From: Herbiconiux ginsengi
GTDB taxonomy: Bacteria > Actinomycetota > Actinomycetes > Actinomycetales > Microbacteriaceae
Assembly: GCF_900107435.1 (NCBI RefSeq)
Contig: NZ_FNPZ01000001.1
Span: 1,522,960 to 1,586,959 of the forward strand
Length of the DNA stretch: 64,000 nt
Direction of reading: 5' to 3'
Below, one piece after another: positions 16,504-26,200 of the stretch; position 1 is the stretch's first letter; each line of letters starts with the position of its first letter. The notes under the pieces are model-generated. The model did no database searches, was not told the origin of the DNA, and saw only the letters and a program-made list of their open reading frames with translations. The position numbers and the translations under genes are program-made.

Positions 16504-16529
16504 ACTTACCGACCATTCGTTCAGTAAGG
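16504..16529 (-). promoter_or_regulatory. PaaR-like operator of paaFH, with a longer spacer
   Basis: The left arm ACTTACCG and right arm CGTTCAGTAA are identical to those of the paaA site. They are separated by six bases (ACCATT) instead of two. The site is 21 bases upstream of the paaF start. The altered geometry may weaken binding or alter how repressor dimers sit. Confidence 0.65.
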
Positions 16530-16578
16530 ATGTCATGGAGTACTGAGACGGTCAAGACCGGCGGCCCCGAGACGGAGA

Positions 16579-16611
16579 ACGGCCCCTCCCCGGCGAGGGA
16601 AGGGGCCGTTC
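16579..16611 (-). terminator. Hairpin terminator after the large HtaA surface protein gene
   Basis: AACGGCCCCT and AGGGGCCGTT form a perfect stem of ten pairs around a C/G-rich loop. It lies 16 bases beyond the stop of the gene ending at 16627. There is no clear T-tract, so efficiency is uncertain. Confidence 0.6.
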
Positions 16612-16626
16612 CGTGGAGGAGCGCTT

Positions 16627-19600
16627 CTAGCTGCGCCGCACCCGGCGGATCGCCACCGCGCCCGCTCCCGCGACCAGCAGGAACAGCGCTCCGGCGAGCC
16701 AGCCCGCCGCCTCGAACCCGGTGTCCGAGAGTGCGACGGCGCCCGACCCGCCGGCCGGACGTGTCTCGCCCGGATCGATCGGCGTCACCACGGTCTCGTC
16801 GGCCGCGGTGAACACCGCCCAGCCGATGACGCTGCCGTCGGCGGCGCGCACCACCAGGTGGTGCTCACCCGCCGGCAGATCGGCCGGCAGGGTCGCCGTG
16901 GTGGTGCCGGCCGATGAGACCGCCGACCAGCCGAGGAACGCGGGGGCCGAGTGCACCTCGGTACCCACGAACGAGCCGGCGTGCTCGGTGCCCACCGAGA
17001 TCGTGACGACGTCACCGTCGATTCCGAGGATCGACACCGTTCCCTGAGGGGCTGCGGCCAGCTCCTCGTCGGTCAGCGGAATCAGCGGGGCGCTCGGCTC
17101 GACCGGGTCGACGGGATCGACCGGGTCGGGCGTGACCGTCAGCACGGCGGCGTCTGAGGTGACCGAGCCGAGGCCGTTGGCGACGACCGCGCGAACACTC
17201 ACCCCGTCGTCACCCGCCGCGTAGGGCAGCGCGAGCGTGGTCGAGGTCGCACCCGCGACATCCGCCCAGTCGCCGTCGACGGCTTTGCTCTGCCACTGCA
17301 CGGTGGGTGCGGGGGCACCGGTGACGCCCACGGTGAACAGCGCCACCGGATCGCCCGCGGCCGGGGTGGCCGGAACGGCGAGACCGCTCGGCTGAGCCGT
17401 GACGGCCGGAGCCGCCTCGTTCAGCGTGACCGGGTTCGCGGTCTCGAACGGTGCGTAGATCGCTCCGCCACCCGCGTAGGTGTAGACGCCGTAGCTGCCC
17501 TCCTTGTCGAACGCGCCGCTCTTCACCGTCAGCGTCGTCTCGAAGGTACCGTCGGCCGTGATCTCGATCGCACCTCGGCTCGCACCGCCGATCGTCTCCA
17601 GGTCGGCCGCGTGCACGCCCCAGCGGATGTCGATCCCGGGGCGCGCCGACGAGGGCGCCCCCGCGCTCGGCTGCCAGGCGTCGGCGAACTTGCCGAACAC
17701 GACGTAGGCGCCGCCGAAACCGCTGAGCGGCTGGCCCGCCCCATCGGTGTCCGGGGCGTGGGGCAGGAAGCCGGAGCCCGTGACGGTGATGGTCTCACCG
17801 TTCGGATCTAACCCCGAGGTCTTCGACACCGTCACCGTCGGCACGGCGGGCTGAGCCACCGTGATCGGCACGTACAGGTCGAACTGGGGGAGGGCATCCG
17901 ACCCACGGCGCGGCTCGAACATCATCGCCACGCCATACTCCTTCGCCGGGTCGAGCGACCCGGCCGGCACCACGATCTCGCCGGTGGCGAACGACAGGTC
18001 GCCGGCCGAGTAGTTGCCCACCGCGAGCGGCACGAAGCTCGAGTAGTCGATCGGGTCGTCACCCGGCTGCCAGACCGACTTCTCGACCACACCGATATGG
18101 AACAACCCGGAGGCGCCCTGCGGCAGGGCCGGCAGCTTGCCGAGCGCGAAGCGCAGCGTGTTGTCGACCGCCGGGTCGAGGTTCTCGCCGGGCGTCACGA
18201 AGATCGGCGTGTCGGACGTGGGCAGGATGGTCACCGTCGCCGCGTCGGTGACGACCGAGGCGAGCCCGTTCGTCGCCGTGAGGCGGTAGCTGTACGACGC
18301 GATCTCCGGCGTGATGAGGCCGAAGTCGAGCACGTTGTCGATGGCGCCCGGAACCTGCTCCCAGGTGGTGCCGTCGGTGCTCCGCTCCCACTGGAAGCGG
18401 GGGTAGGGAGCGCCGTCGATCCAGGCCGCGAGCCAGCCGCTGCCGCCCTCGAAGACCGTGAGGCTCTTCGGCTGCGCGGTGATCGTGGCGGGCAGGGTCG
18501 AGACGCTCAGGTGCACCTCGTCGGAGGTGACGGAGCCGGTGGCATTGGTGGCGATCACCCGGATGCCCGTTCCGTCGTCGGCCAGCGTGATCGGGTAGAG
18601 GTTGTACCAGGAGTAGGTGCCGTCGGAGGCCACGTTCTCCCACTCCCCGCCGGGCAGCTGGCGCTGCCATTGGTAGGTGGGCGCCGGATATCCGGTGACC
18701 TCGACCTGGAAGTACGCGCTCTGATCGACTAGCGCCGAGACATCCGTCGGCTGCGTCGTGAAGACGGGCGCGGCGGAGGCGGTGACCGACAGGGTCGCGG
18801 CGACCGAGGTGGCCGTGCGGTCGCCGAGAGTGGCGACAGCGCGAACGAATGCGCCGTTCCAGTCGGCGACGGTGACGCCGGTGAGCGCGAGCTCGTCATC
18901 CGTCTCGCCGTCGAGGTCGGCCCAGTCGCCGTCGGCCTTCTTCGCCTGCCACTGCAGGGTCGGCGTGCCGCTCTGCCCGATCGCCTCGGCCTCGAAGGTC
19001 ACGTCGTCGCCCTCGGAGAGGGTGGCCGAGACCGGTTCCTTCGTGAACAGCACGCCGTAGTCGGGGGCGGAACCCTCGAATGCGACGTCGATGGGCATCG
19101 GCGGCTTCAACGGGTCGGCGGTCAGGCCGCTGGTGTGCCAGTAGCTCGAGAGGCCGGTGGCGTACTGGAAGTCGACGAACGACTCCGGCCAGGAACCCCA
19201 GTTCGGGTTCGCATCCTTCGCCGCCTGCGGGATGGCCGAGGTGGTGGAGCGGGCCGAAGTCGGATCCTGCGCGTCGGTGAGCGGGAAGTAGTCGACGTTC
19301 TTCCAGACCGGGTCGATGGTCAGCCGGCCGTCGACGATCGTGGCGCCGCGAACGGTGGCGATCTCCACGTTCTCCCGCGGGTCGAGCGGCACCTTCACGG
19401 TCGGGTCGTCCATCGAACTGCCGAAGCCGCCGACGCGGGCCGTGATCGAGCCGTCGCCCTCGGCATCCAGCACCAGGCGCGGGTTCTCGAAGTACCAGCT
19501 GACGAGTCCGCCGTACGCGTTCACGGTGCCGGCGCCGGACCACCGGATGTCGGTGCTGCCGTCGGTCGAGGTCGAACCCGTGCCCTCGGTGAAGAGGAAC

Positions 19601-20790
19601 CGCTGGTCGATCAGGTCGGAGCCCTCGGCGGGGGTGCAGCGCGTTCCCACGCTCACCACCTCCGAACTCCCGTCGGCGTGCTTCTTCACCACGAAGACGT
19701 CGCCGTCGATCGAGCGGTAGTCGCTGCCGAGTCCCTGCACCTTGCCGGCCACGAAGTAGTTGCAGCCGCCCGCGGGCGACGCGCCCTGGTGCACGTCGTT
19801 GAACCCGAACTCGACGGTCGCGCTGGTGATGGGCGTCGCACCCGGCTCGCTGGTGCCCGGCCCGCTGGTGCCCGGGTCGGGGTCGGACTCGGGGAACGCG
19901 ATGGTGATCGGCTGCGCGACCTTGGCCGCATCCGCCGCTCCTCCGCTGGAATACCAGTAGGAGGCCTGGCCGGTGCCGAGCTGGTAGTCGACGAACTCCT
20001 GCGGGAAGGCGCCCCAGTTCGCTCCGGTGGTGCTCTGCGCGGTGGCGCCCTCGGGGAGCGTCAGCTGAACGCCGGCGTAGTCGGGGGCGATCACGATGCC
20101 GTCGGCGGTCACGTCGACGGGCACGGTGAACACGGCGATCTGCGCCTCCTCGGCCGGCAACTCGGTGAACGCGCTCGAGTCCTCCATGCTCGTGCCGTAG
20201 CCGCTGAGCGTGCCGACCACCGCGCCCTGGCCGCTCGTGACGGTGAGGGAGGGATCGCTGACCGTGAACTGCGTCAGACCGCCGTAGTAGGCCACGGTGA
20301 AGTCGCCGTGCCACTGGATGTCGGCCGAGTCGGTGGCGGGGTCGTAGGAGCCGGTGCCGCCCGAGATGCTCACGCGGTTGCCGGTGTACCTGCCGGCGGT
20401 GGGGCTCGTGATGGTGGCGCCGGTGGGATCGGTCTTCGTGCCGGCCCAGGTGGCCGTGGAGTAGTTTCCCTCGGCATCGGGCTTCTGAATGGTGACGTTG
20501 CCGTCGGTCGCGCGCCATTCGCTCTCGGCGATGGTGTCCGAGGCATCCGACTTGGCGATCGCGCCGGCGCTCAGCACGTTGTAGGCGCCCGAGTAGGAGC
20601 GGTTGCCGGTCTCCTGGTTGAGCGACCACGCGAAGACGGCGTCGTCGACGCTGATCTCGGTGGAAGCGGGTGCCGGCTCTGCCGGCGCTGCGAACGCCGG
20701 TGTCGCCACCAGGCTGCCGAAGGCGAGGGCTGCTGACAGCCCTGCCGCGACGGACGCGCCCAGACGCGTCCGACTTCGATGTGACTTCAC
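16627..20790 (-). CDS. HtaA-domain surface protein with Ig-like domains and a sortase-like C terminus
   Basis: A secreted protein of 1387 residues. A signal peptide (residues 1-34, ending ATPAFA) is followed by two HtaA-like heme-binding domains (about 40-310 and 320-590), recognisable by AYYGGLTQF, GYGTSMED, PQEFVDYQLGTGQASYWYSS and a second, divergent copy with YWHTSG. Three to four Ig-like domains, a TGSGF/YVVFG module (about 970-1110) and another Ig-like domain follow. The end is LSDTG, a hydrophobic helix and RRVRRS, a sortase-type wall-anchoring signal. The GTG at 20790 has an AGAGGAG ribosome site. A DtxR/IdeR-type box lies 56 bases upstream. Role in capturing heme is inferred from domain and context. 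Confidence 0.8.
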   Translation of the reverse strand: MKSHRSRTRLGASVAAGLSAALAFGSLVATPAFAAPAEPAPASTEISVDDAVFAWSLNQETGNRSYSGAYNVLSAGAIAKSDASDTIAESEWRATDGNVTIQKPDAEGNYSTATWAGTKTDPTGATITSPTAGRYTGNRVSISGGTGSYDPATDSADIQWHGDFTVAYYGGLTQFTVSDPSLTVTSGQGAVVGTLSGYGTSMEDSSAFTELPAEEAQIAVFTVPVDVTADGIVIAPDYAGVQLTLPEGATAQSTTGANWGAFPQEFVDYQLGTGQASYWYSSGGAADAAKVAQPITIAFPESDPDPGTSGPGTSEPGATPITSATVEFGFNDVHQGASPAGGCNYFVAGKVQGLGSDYRSIDGDVFVVKKHADGSSEVVSVGTRCTPAEGSDLIDQRFLFTEGTGSTSTDGSTDIRWSGAGTVNAYGGLVSWYFENPRLVLDAEGDGSITARVGGFGSSMDDPTVKVPLDPRENVEIATVRGATIVDGRLTIDPVWKNVDYFPLTDAQDPTSARSTTSAIPQAAKDANPNWGSWPESFVDFQYATGLSSYWHTSGLTADPLKPPMPIDVAFEGSAPDYGVLFTKEPVSATLSEGDDVTFEAEAIGQSGTPTLQWQAKKADGDWADLDGETDDELALTGVTVADWNGAFVRAVATLGDRTATSVAATLSVTASAAPVFTTQPTDVSALVDQSAYFQVEVTGYPAPTYQWQRQLPGGEWENVASDGTYSWYNLYPITLADDGTGIRVIATNATGSVTSDEVHLSVSTLPATITAQPKSLTVFEGGSGWLAAWIDGAPYPRFQWERSTDGTTWEQVPGAIDNVLDFGLITPEIASYSYRLTATNGLASVVTDAATVTILPTSDTPIFVTPGENLDPAVDNTLRFALGKLPALPQGASGLFHIGVVEKSVWQPGDDPIDYSSFVPLAVGNYSAGDLSFATGEIVVPAGSLDPAKEYGVAMMFEPRRGSDALPQFDLYVPITVAQPAVPTVTVSKTSGLDPNGETITVTGSGFLPHAPDTDGAGQPLSGFGGAYVVFGKFADAWQPSAGAPSSARPGIDIRWGVHAADLETIGGASRGAIEITADGTFETTLTVKSGAFDKEGSYGVYTYAGGGAIYAPFETANPVTLNEAAPAVTAQPSGLAVPATPAAGDPVALFTVGVTGAPAPTVQWQSKAVDGDWADVAGATSTTLALPYAAGDDGVSVRAVVANGLGSVTSDAAVLTVTPDPVDPVDPVEPSAPLIPLTDEELAAAPQGTVSILGIDGDVVTISVGTEHAGSFVGTEVHSAPAFLGWSAVSSAGTTTATLPADLPAGEHHLVVRAADGSVIGWAVFTAADETVVTPIDPGETRPAGGSGAVALSDTGFEAAGWLAGALFLLVAGAGAVAIRRVRRS

Positions 20791-20845
20791 GTTGTCTCCT
20801 CTGGTGAGGGCGCAGCCGGATGCGGCGAATCCCCCCAGCGTTAAC

Positions 20846-20864
20846 TTAGGTAAGGCTAACCTAA
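20846..20864. promoter_or_regulatory. DtxR/IdeR-type iron box upstream of the HtaA-Ig surface protein
   Basis: TTAGGTAAGGCTAACCTAA differs at one position from the 19-bp DtxR/IdeR consensus. It lies 56 bases upstream of the GTG start and downstream of the terminator of the preceding gene, so the gene should be a separate transcription unit derepressed under iron limitation. Confidence 0.85.
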
Positions 20865-20870
20865 AAAGCA

Positions 20871-20903
20871 AGAGGGGCCCTCCGGAATCCGGAAGGCCCC
20901 TCT
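20871..20903 (-). terminator. Intrinsic terminator of the HtaA-CWB2 gene
   Basis: On the minus strand AGAGGGGCC pairs with GGCCCCTCT around a nested TCCGG/CCGGA stem. It is followed by TTGCTTTTT. It stands 19 bases after the stop of the gene ending at 20923 and just before the iron box of the next gene. Confidence 0.8.
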
Positions 20904-20922
20904 GGGCGGTTTCAGGCGAGCG

Positions 20923-23148
20923 TCAGGGGGCGCAGGCCGTGAGCGACTGCACCGCCGGCGACAGTGATGCCGGGCCACCGAGGAGCGTGACGCGGTCGGG
21001 GTTGAGGGCCGCGATGTCGTCGAGCGCGGCTTGCGGCACGCAGGTGCTCGGCACCACGTAGAGCGGGGCCGTCGACGAGGCGGCGAGCGCCGCGCCGGCC
21101 AGCGCGTCGGGGAAGTTCAGCCCTGTCGCGATGAACACGTCGTCGGCGCGCGTGAACGCGTCGCGGTTGATGGCGATCGAGGCCTCGAACCGGTCGGCGC
21201 CGGAGAGACGCGTCACCGGAGCGACCGCGGCGAGTGACGACTCGATGCCGGGAGAGACGGAGTTCGGGCCGCCCGCGATCTTCAGCGTGGTGACGCCGAG
21301 GTCGTCGAGGGTCGCCTTCGTGGCGACATCCGCAGCTGCGGCGGCGCCGTAGACGAGGAGCACCGGGGCTCCGGACGATCCGCCCGCGGCGCTCGCCGAG
21401 AGCGCGTCGGGGAAGTTCGTGCCGGTGGCGAGGTAGGCGCTCGTCGCACCCGTCTCGCCGAAGGCGTAGTCGACCACATTGCGGGAGGCTTCGTAGCGGT
21501 CGGCGCCGCCGATGCGGATCGCCGACTCTCCGGCGAGCGACTGAAGGGTGGAGAACACGGCGGGCGACACGGAATTCGGGCCGCCGACCACCACGATCGT
21601 CTTCGGCGCCAGGCGTTTGATCTCCTCGGAGACGACGGGCAGGAGCTGATCGGGAGGGGTGAGCAGCAGTGGGGCGTCGTCGCTCGCGGCGGCGGGCGCG
21701 GCGCTCAGGGCGTCGGGGAATCCCGCGCCGTTGGCGATGTAGACCGTGTCGGAGTTCGCCGGATGCGAGGTCTGCGAGATCTTCACGGCCACGTCGTAGC
21801 GGTCGGCGCCTTCGATGCGCGCGGCATCCGGCAGCTCGAAGCTCAGCGGGGTGTACGTCTCGAAGGGCGCGTAGACCGCGCCGCTGCCCGGATAGGTGTA
21901 GATGCCGTAGTTGCCGGCGGCGAGGGCGCCGGTGAAGTCCTTCTGCACGGTGAGCTGCACGCTGAACGAGCCGTCGGGGTTGATCGGGACGGCTCCCGCG
22001 GCGGCGCCGCCCACCGACTGTACGTCGGCCGCGTCGATCGCCCACTTGGTGGAGAACGTCTTGCGGGCCGAGGAGGGGACACCCTCGGACGGCTTCCAGG
22101 CGTCGAGGAAGGTGCCGAACGCCACGTAGACCCCGCCGAACTTGCCGGCGAGCGGTGGTCGGGAGCCACTGGTCGCCGGTGCGTTCGGCACGAAGCCGCT
22201 GCCGGTGACGGTCACGACATCGGTGGCCGGGTCGAGCCCCGTGGTCTTCGACACGGTGATCGTCGGCGCGCCGGAGAGCGTGACGCTGATCGGCAGGGCG
22301 ACCTTGCCGGCATCCGACGACCCTCCGCTGGAGTACCAGTAGGAGGACTGGCCGGTGAGGCCCTGGAAGTCGACGAAGCTCTGCGGGAACGCACCCCAGC
22401 TGTCTCCGGTGGTGACCTGCGGGGCGGCACCCTCCGGAGTCGTGATGCTCACGCCGAGATACTCGGGGTCGACGGAGAAGCCGGTCTGGGTGACGTCGAC
22501 GCCGGTCAGGTCGGCGAGGGTCACCTCGGTGGCGGGGAGGGAGGTGAACTCGTCGGGGTTCTCCATGCTCGTGCCGTAGCCGCTCAACGTGGCCGTGATG
22601 GTGCCGCTCCCGTTGTCGAGCACGAGGTGGGGGTTGCTCACGGAGTACTGCGTGAGGCCGCTGTAGAACGCGACGGTGAAATCGCCCGTCCAGCTGATGT
22701 CGGCGTCATCCGCGGCGGCGTCGGCGGTGCCGGTTCCGGAGGCGATGGAGACCCGGTTGTCGCTGGGCTTTCCGCCCGTGGTGAGCGCCGCTCCGGTGGA
22801 GTCGGTCGAGAGACCGGCCCAGGTCGACGTCGCGTAGCCGCCGTCGGCCTGCTTCTTCTGGATGGTGGTGTTGCCGGCCTGGGCGAGCCACTCCGCCTGT
22901 GAGATCACGTCGCCCGCGCTGGTCTTCGCGATCGTGCCGGCGCTCAAGAAGTTGTAGCCGGGGCCGAACGCCTTGCTGCCGGCCTCATCGCTGAGGCCCC
23001 AGGTGAAGACGGCGCCGGAGACGGCGGCCGGCGTCGGGTCTGCGGCGAGAGCCGGGGTGGCGGACACGGCGGAGAGCGCCAGGGCTGCGGTGACGCCGGT
23101 CGCCAGGGCTGCGCCCGTGCGCGACCGGATGGGGTGGTGTGTTTTCAC
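20923..23148 (-). CDS. HtaA-domain protein with cell-wall-binding repeats 2
   Basis: A secreted protein of 741 residues. A signal peptide (residues 1-35, ATPALA) precedes one HtaA-like domain (about 40-290: AFYSGLTQYSVSNP, GYGTSMEN, SYWYSSGGSSDAGK). A TGSGF/YVAFG beta module (about 295-420) follows. Three cell-wall-binding repeats 2 make up the C terminus (from RIEGADRYDVAVKIS; also RIGGADRYEASRN and RLSGADRFEASIA, each followed by FPDAL and GGPxSVSP). These repeats hold proteins non-covalently to the wall. The start is GTG (GGAG upstream). Tandem iron boxes precede it. Heme binding is inferred from the HtaA domain. Confidence 0.82.
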   Translation of the reverse strand: MKTHHPIRSRTGAALATGVTAALALSAVSATPALAADPTPAAVSGAVFTWGLSDEAGSKAFGPGYNFLSAGTIAKTSAGDVISQAEWLAQAGNTTIQKKQADGGYATSTWAGLSTDSTGAALTTGGKPSDNRVSIASGTGTADAAADDADISWTGDFTVAFYSGLTQYSVSNPHLVLDNGSGTITATLSGYGTSMENPDEFTSLPATEVTLADLTGVDVTQTGFSVDPEYLGVSITTPEGAAPQVTTGDSWGAFPQSFVDFQGLTGQSSYWYSSGGSSDAGKVALPISVTLSGAPTITVSKTTGLDPATDVVTVTGSGFVPNAPATSGSRPPLAGKFGGVYVAFGTFLDAWKPSEGVPSSARKTFSTKWAIDAADVQSVGGAAAGAVPINPDGSFSVQLTVQKDFTGALAAGNYGIYTYPGSGAVYAPFETYTPLSFELPDAARIEGADRYDVAVKISQTSHPANSDTVYIANGAGFPDALSAAPAAASDDAPLLLTPPDQLLPVVSEEIKRLAPKTIVVVGGPNSVSPAVFSTLQSLAGESAIRIGGADRYEASRNVVDYAFGETGATSAYLATGTNFPDALSASAAGGSSGAPVLLVYGAAAAADVATKATLDDLGVTTLKIAGGPNSVSPGIESSLAAVAPVTRLSGADRFEASIAINRDAFTRADDVFIATGLNFPDALAGAALAASSTAPLYVVPSTCVPQAALDDIAALNPDRVTLLGGPASLSPAVQSLTACAP

Positions 23149-23173
23149 AGTGACTCCGAGTCGAGGGATGAGA

Positions 23174-23192
23174 TATGGGTAGCCTATCCTTA
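23174..23192. promoter_or_regulatory. Weak second DtxR/IdeR-type box
   Basis: TATGGGTAGCCTATCCTTA agrees with the 19-bp consensus at 14 positions by my count. It is 20 bases centre to centre from the better box at 23194, a spacing that could let two repressor dimers bind side by side. It lies 26 bases before the start of the HtaA-CWB2 gene. Confidence 0.45.
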
Positions 23193-23193
23193 A

Positions 23194-23212
23194 TGAGGTT
23201 AGGCATACCTAA
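23194..23212. promoter_or_regulatory. DtxR/IdeR-type iron box upstream of the HtaA-CWB2 gene
   Basis: TGAGGTTAGGCATACCTAA matches the consensus at 16 of 19 positions by my count and lies between the gene starting at 23148 and the end of the hmu operon at 23235. It implies that the HtaA-CWB2 gene has its own iron-regulated promoter. Confidence 0.75.
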
Positions 23213-23234
23213 TTAAACAAGCCTGCTCATCCGG

Positions 23235-26200
23235 TCAGAGACGTCGCGAGGTCGCCCCCAGCAGGACGAGTCCGCCGCCGGCTCCGGCGATCACGACCAC
23301 GAGTCCGAGCAACGCGATCAGTGCGGCGAGCAGCAGGATCACGTCGTCTCCGAGAGCCGCGGATGTCGCGGACTCCACGATCACCACAGAGGAGCTCCGG
23401 GCATCCGTCGTCACCGCCTCGGTCGCCACCGGGAGTGCGCTCAGCACCGCGGCGGCCGGCAATCGCGGCGGCGGGAGCTTGCCCGCCGGAACCCGCGCGC
23501 TCGCCTTCACCGCCGTCTCCGGCGGGGCGGTCGGTGCGGCGAACGTGGCCGCGTCGTAGCCCACCGTGAACGGTTGGGCGGCCTTCGCGGCATCCGCCTG
23601 TCCGCCGCTCGAATACCAGTAGGCGGCCTGCCCCGACTCGAGATGGAAGTCGACGAAGCTCTGCGGGAAGGAACCCCAATCGGGGCCCGACCGTGCCTGC
23701 GCGGTCTGGCCCGGCGGCAGCGCGACGGTGACGCCGCGGTAGTCGGGCGTCACGGTGAACCCGTCGGCTCCCACCTGCGCGCCGCTGAACACCGCGAGCG
23801 TGACCGTGCGGTCGGCGAGCGGCACCCAGGTGGCGAGGTCGTCCATGTCGGTGCCGAAGCCCCCGACGGTCGCGGTCAGGGTGCCGGTGCCGTTCTCGAC
23901 CGTGAGGACGGGATCGCTGAGATACCAGAACGAGAGGCCGCCGTAGTAGACGACGGTGACATCGCCCGTCCAGCGGATGGTCGCCGTGCCGGTGGCCGGG
24001 TCGACCCGGCCGGCGCCACCGGTCATCACGAACTGGTTGCCGCCGTAGGGCGTCGCGGTTCCCGAGCTGAGGGTGGCGCCGGTGCGGTCGAGGCATTTCG
24101 TGGTCCAGGATGCGCGCACGTAGCGGCCCGAGGCATCCGGTTTCTCGATGGTGACGTTTCCGGCGGACTCGGCGTACTGCGCCGGGCCGAACACGGCCGA
24201 ACCTCCCGGATCGGGGGTGCGCCCGGCGGAGAGGTAGTTGCAACCGCCGAAGTAGGCACCGTTGTTGGTCTCGTCGTTGAGTCCCCAGCGCAGCACGGCG
24301 TCGTCGAGGGTGAGGATGCCGCCGCCGGCTCCTCCTCCGACGACGTCGACCGTGACCACGGTGGCCTCGGCGCCGGCCGGGGCGGCTCCTCCGTCGAGCT
24401 CGCTGTCGCTGACGAAGAGCAGGTAGTGGGTGCCGGGGCCGAGGCCTTTCGTGGAGACCGTGAGGCTGGGACGGGCGGATGCGCTTTCGCTCGCGCCGCC
24501 CGTCGAGACGGTCGTCGCGAACGTGGCGTCGCCGTACCACCAGGCCTCGCCGCTCTGGATGCCCGTCCACGGGACCGTGACCGTGGCGTCCTGACCCTGG
24601 TCGACGGTCACGGGGCCGCCGACGGTCGCGGTGGCGTCGGCGACGATGCCGGCCGAGATCGCCGTCTGGAGTGCGGCGCGGTCGGCGTAGGCCGGCGGCC
24701 GGCTGCCGGGAGAGGAGCCCGTCGGGGTCGTGACCAGTGGGCTGAAGTCGGAGCGCTCGCCCACGCCGGTGGCGTTGATCGCGGCGACGCGCACAGAGTA
24801 TGCGGTGCCCGGGGTGAGGCCGCCGAACCGGGTCGCGGGTGCGGAGTCGCGGTCGTCGACACTGATCTCCGAGGTTGCGACGAGGCCCGCGCCCGGGGTG
24901 AAGAGGTCGATCCGGTAGCCCGTCACGGCGGAGCCGCCGGTGTAGCGACCGGTGGTGGGTGCGCCCTGCCAGGTGAGCGACCGAGCCGAGTCGGCGGTGG
25001 GAGCGGCCGGAGGGTTCGACCACTCGGTGGTGGGGGCGCGCTCGCCGAGGGTTTGGGCGACGTAGTCGGCCGACCAGGCCGGCACGGTGCTCGTGGCCGA
25101 CGACGGGCGGAACCGCTTCACGCCGTCGACGAGGTCGTAGGCGACGACGCCGGCGAGGTAGCGGCTCGATCCCTCGAGCCCGGTGACGACGGCCGAGGTC
25201 GTGGCGCCGACGTCGAGGGTGGTGGTGACGAAGGAGTTGGCGCTCGTGGCCGCCTGGTCGTGGCGCCGTTCCAGGATGCGCACGGCGTAGCCGGCCGGGG
25301 CGGGGTCGCCGGATGCGGCATCCCAGGTCACGGTGAAGCCGTCGGCGGTGGGAGCGCTCAGCGTCGGCGTGCCTGCGCGGCTCAGCGAGAGTGCCCCGGC
25401 ACTGGCGGCGGGCAGCGTGACGGATTCGCTGACGAGGGCATCCGGAAGGGCGGATGCCCCGTCGATCAGCGTGACCCGGGCCGTGACGGTGGTGGCGCCG
25501 AAGCCGACGCCTTCGATGCGGTAGCGCGTCGCGGTCGCATCGACCTCGGCCCGCGCGATGAGCGTGGCGGTGTTGGACACGGAGCGGCCCGAGAAGAGCT
25601 CGACCCGGTAGCCCAGCGGAGTCACGGATGCGGGCGGAGCCCACGCGATGTCGACGGCGTAGTCGACGGCGGCGGGATCGGTCTGCACGAGCACCTGGCC
25701 GGGTGCGGGGGCGGTGGTGGCCGCCCAGGTCGAGGCGGGCAGGGGGGTCGGAGAGGGTGGTGGGATGGTCGCCGCGACCTCGGCGGCGGTCGTGGGTGGC
25801 GCGGGCTCGGGGGTGGCGGTGGGCGGGGCATGGTCGGACGCCGCCGGATCGAGCGGGGCCGGCGGGGCGGCGGTGCCCTCGGTGGTGCCCTCGGCGGAGT
25901 CGGTGGAGTCGGCGGCGGGTCCCTGTGTGGGCGGGGTCGGGGGTGCGGCCGGCGTGCCCGCCGCGGGGTCGGCCTCCGGCGTGGGCGGCGAGTCGACGGG
26001 AGGCACGGGCTCGCCTGCGAACGGGGTGGTGGCTTCATCCGGTGCGGCCCCGGGGGTGGGCGCGGGAGTGTCGGTGTGGGCGCCGGAGACCGCGCGAGTC
26101 GTGACGGTCGCGGCCGCGGCGCTGGCGGAGATCGCGGGGGTGGCAGCGCTGGTGGTGGCTGCGGGGGCGCTGGCGGAGATCGCGCGAGTTGTGACAGTGG

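Noticed and set aside
19135-20736. A 533-codon open frame opposite the large HtaA protein
   Set aside because: Arg/Gly/Ala/Val-rich shadow with no motif or ribosome site; the minus-strand gene is well supported.
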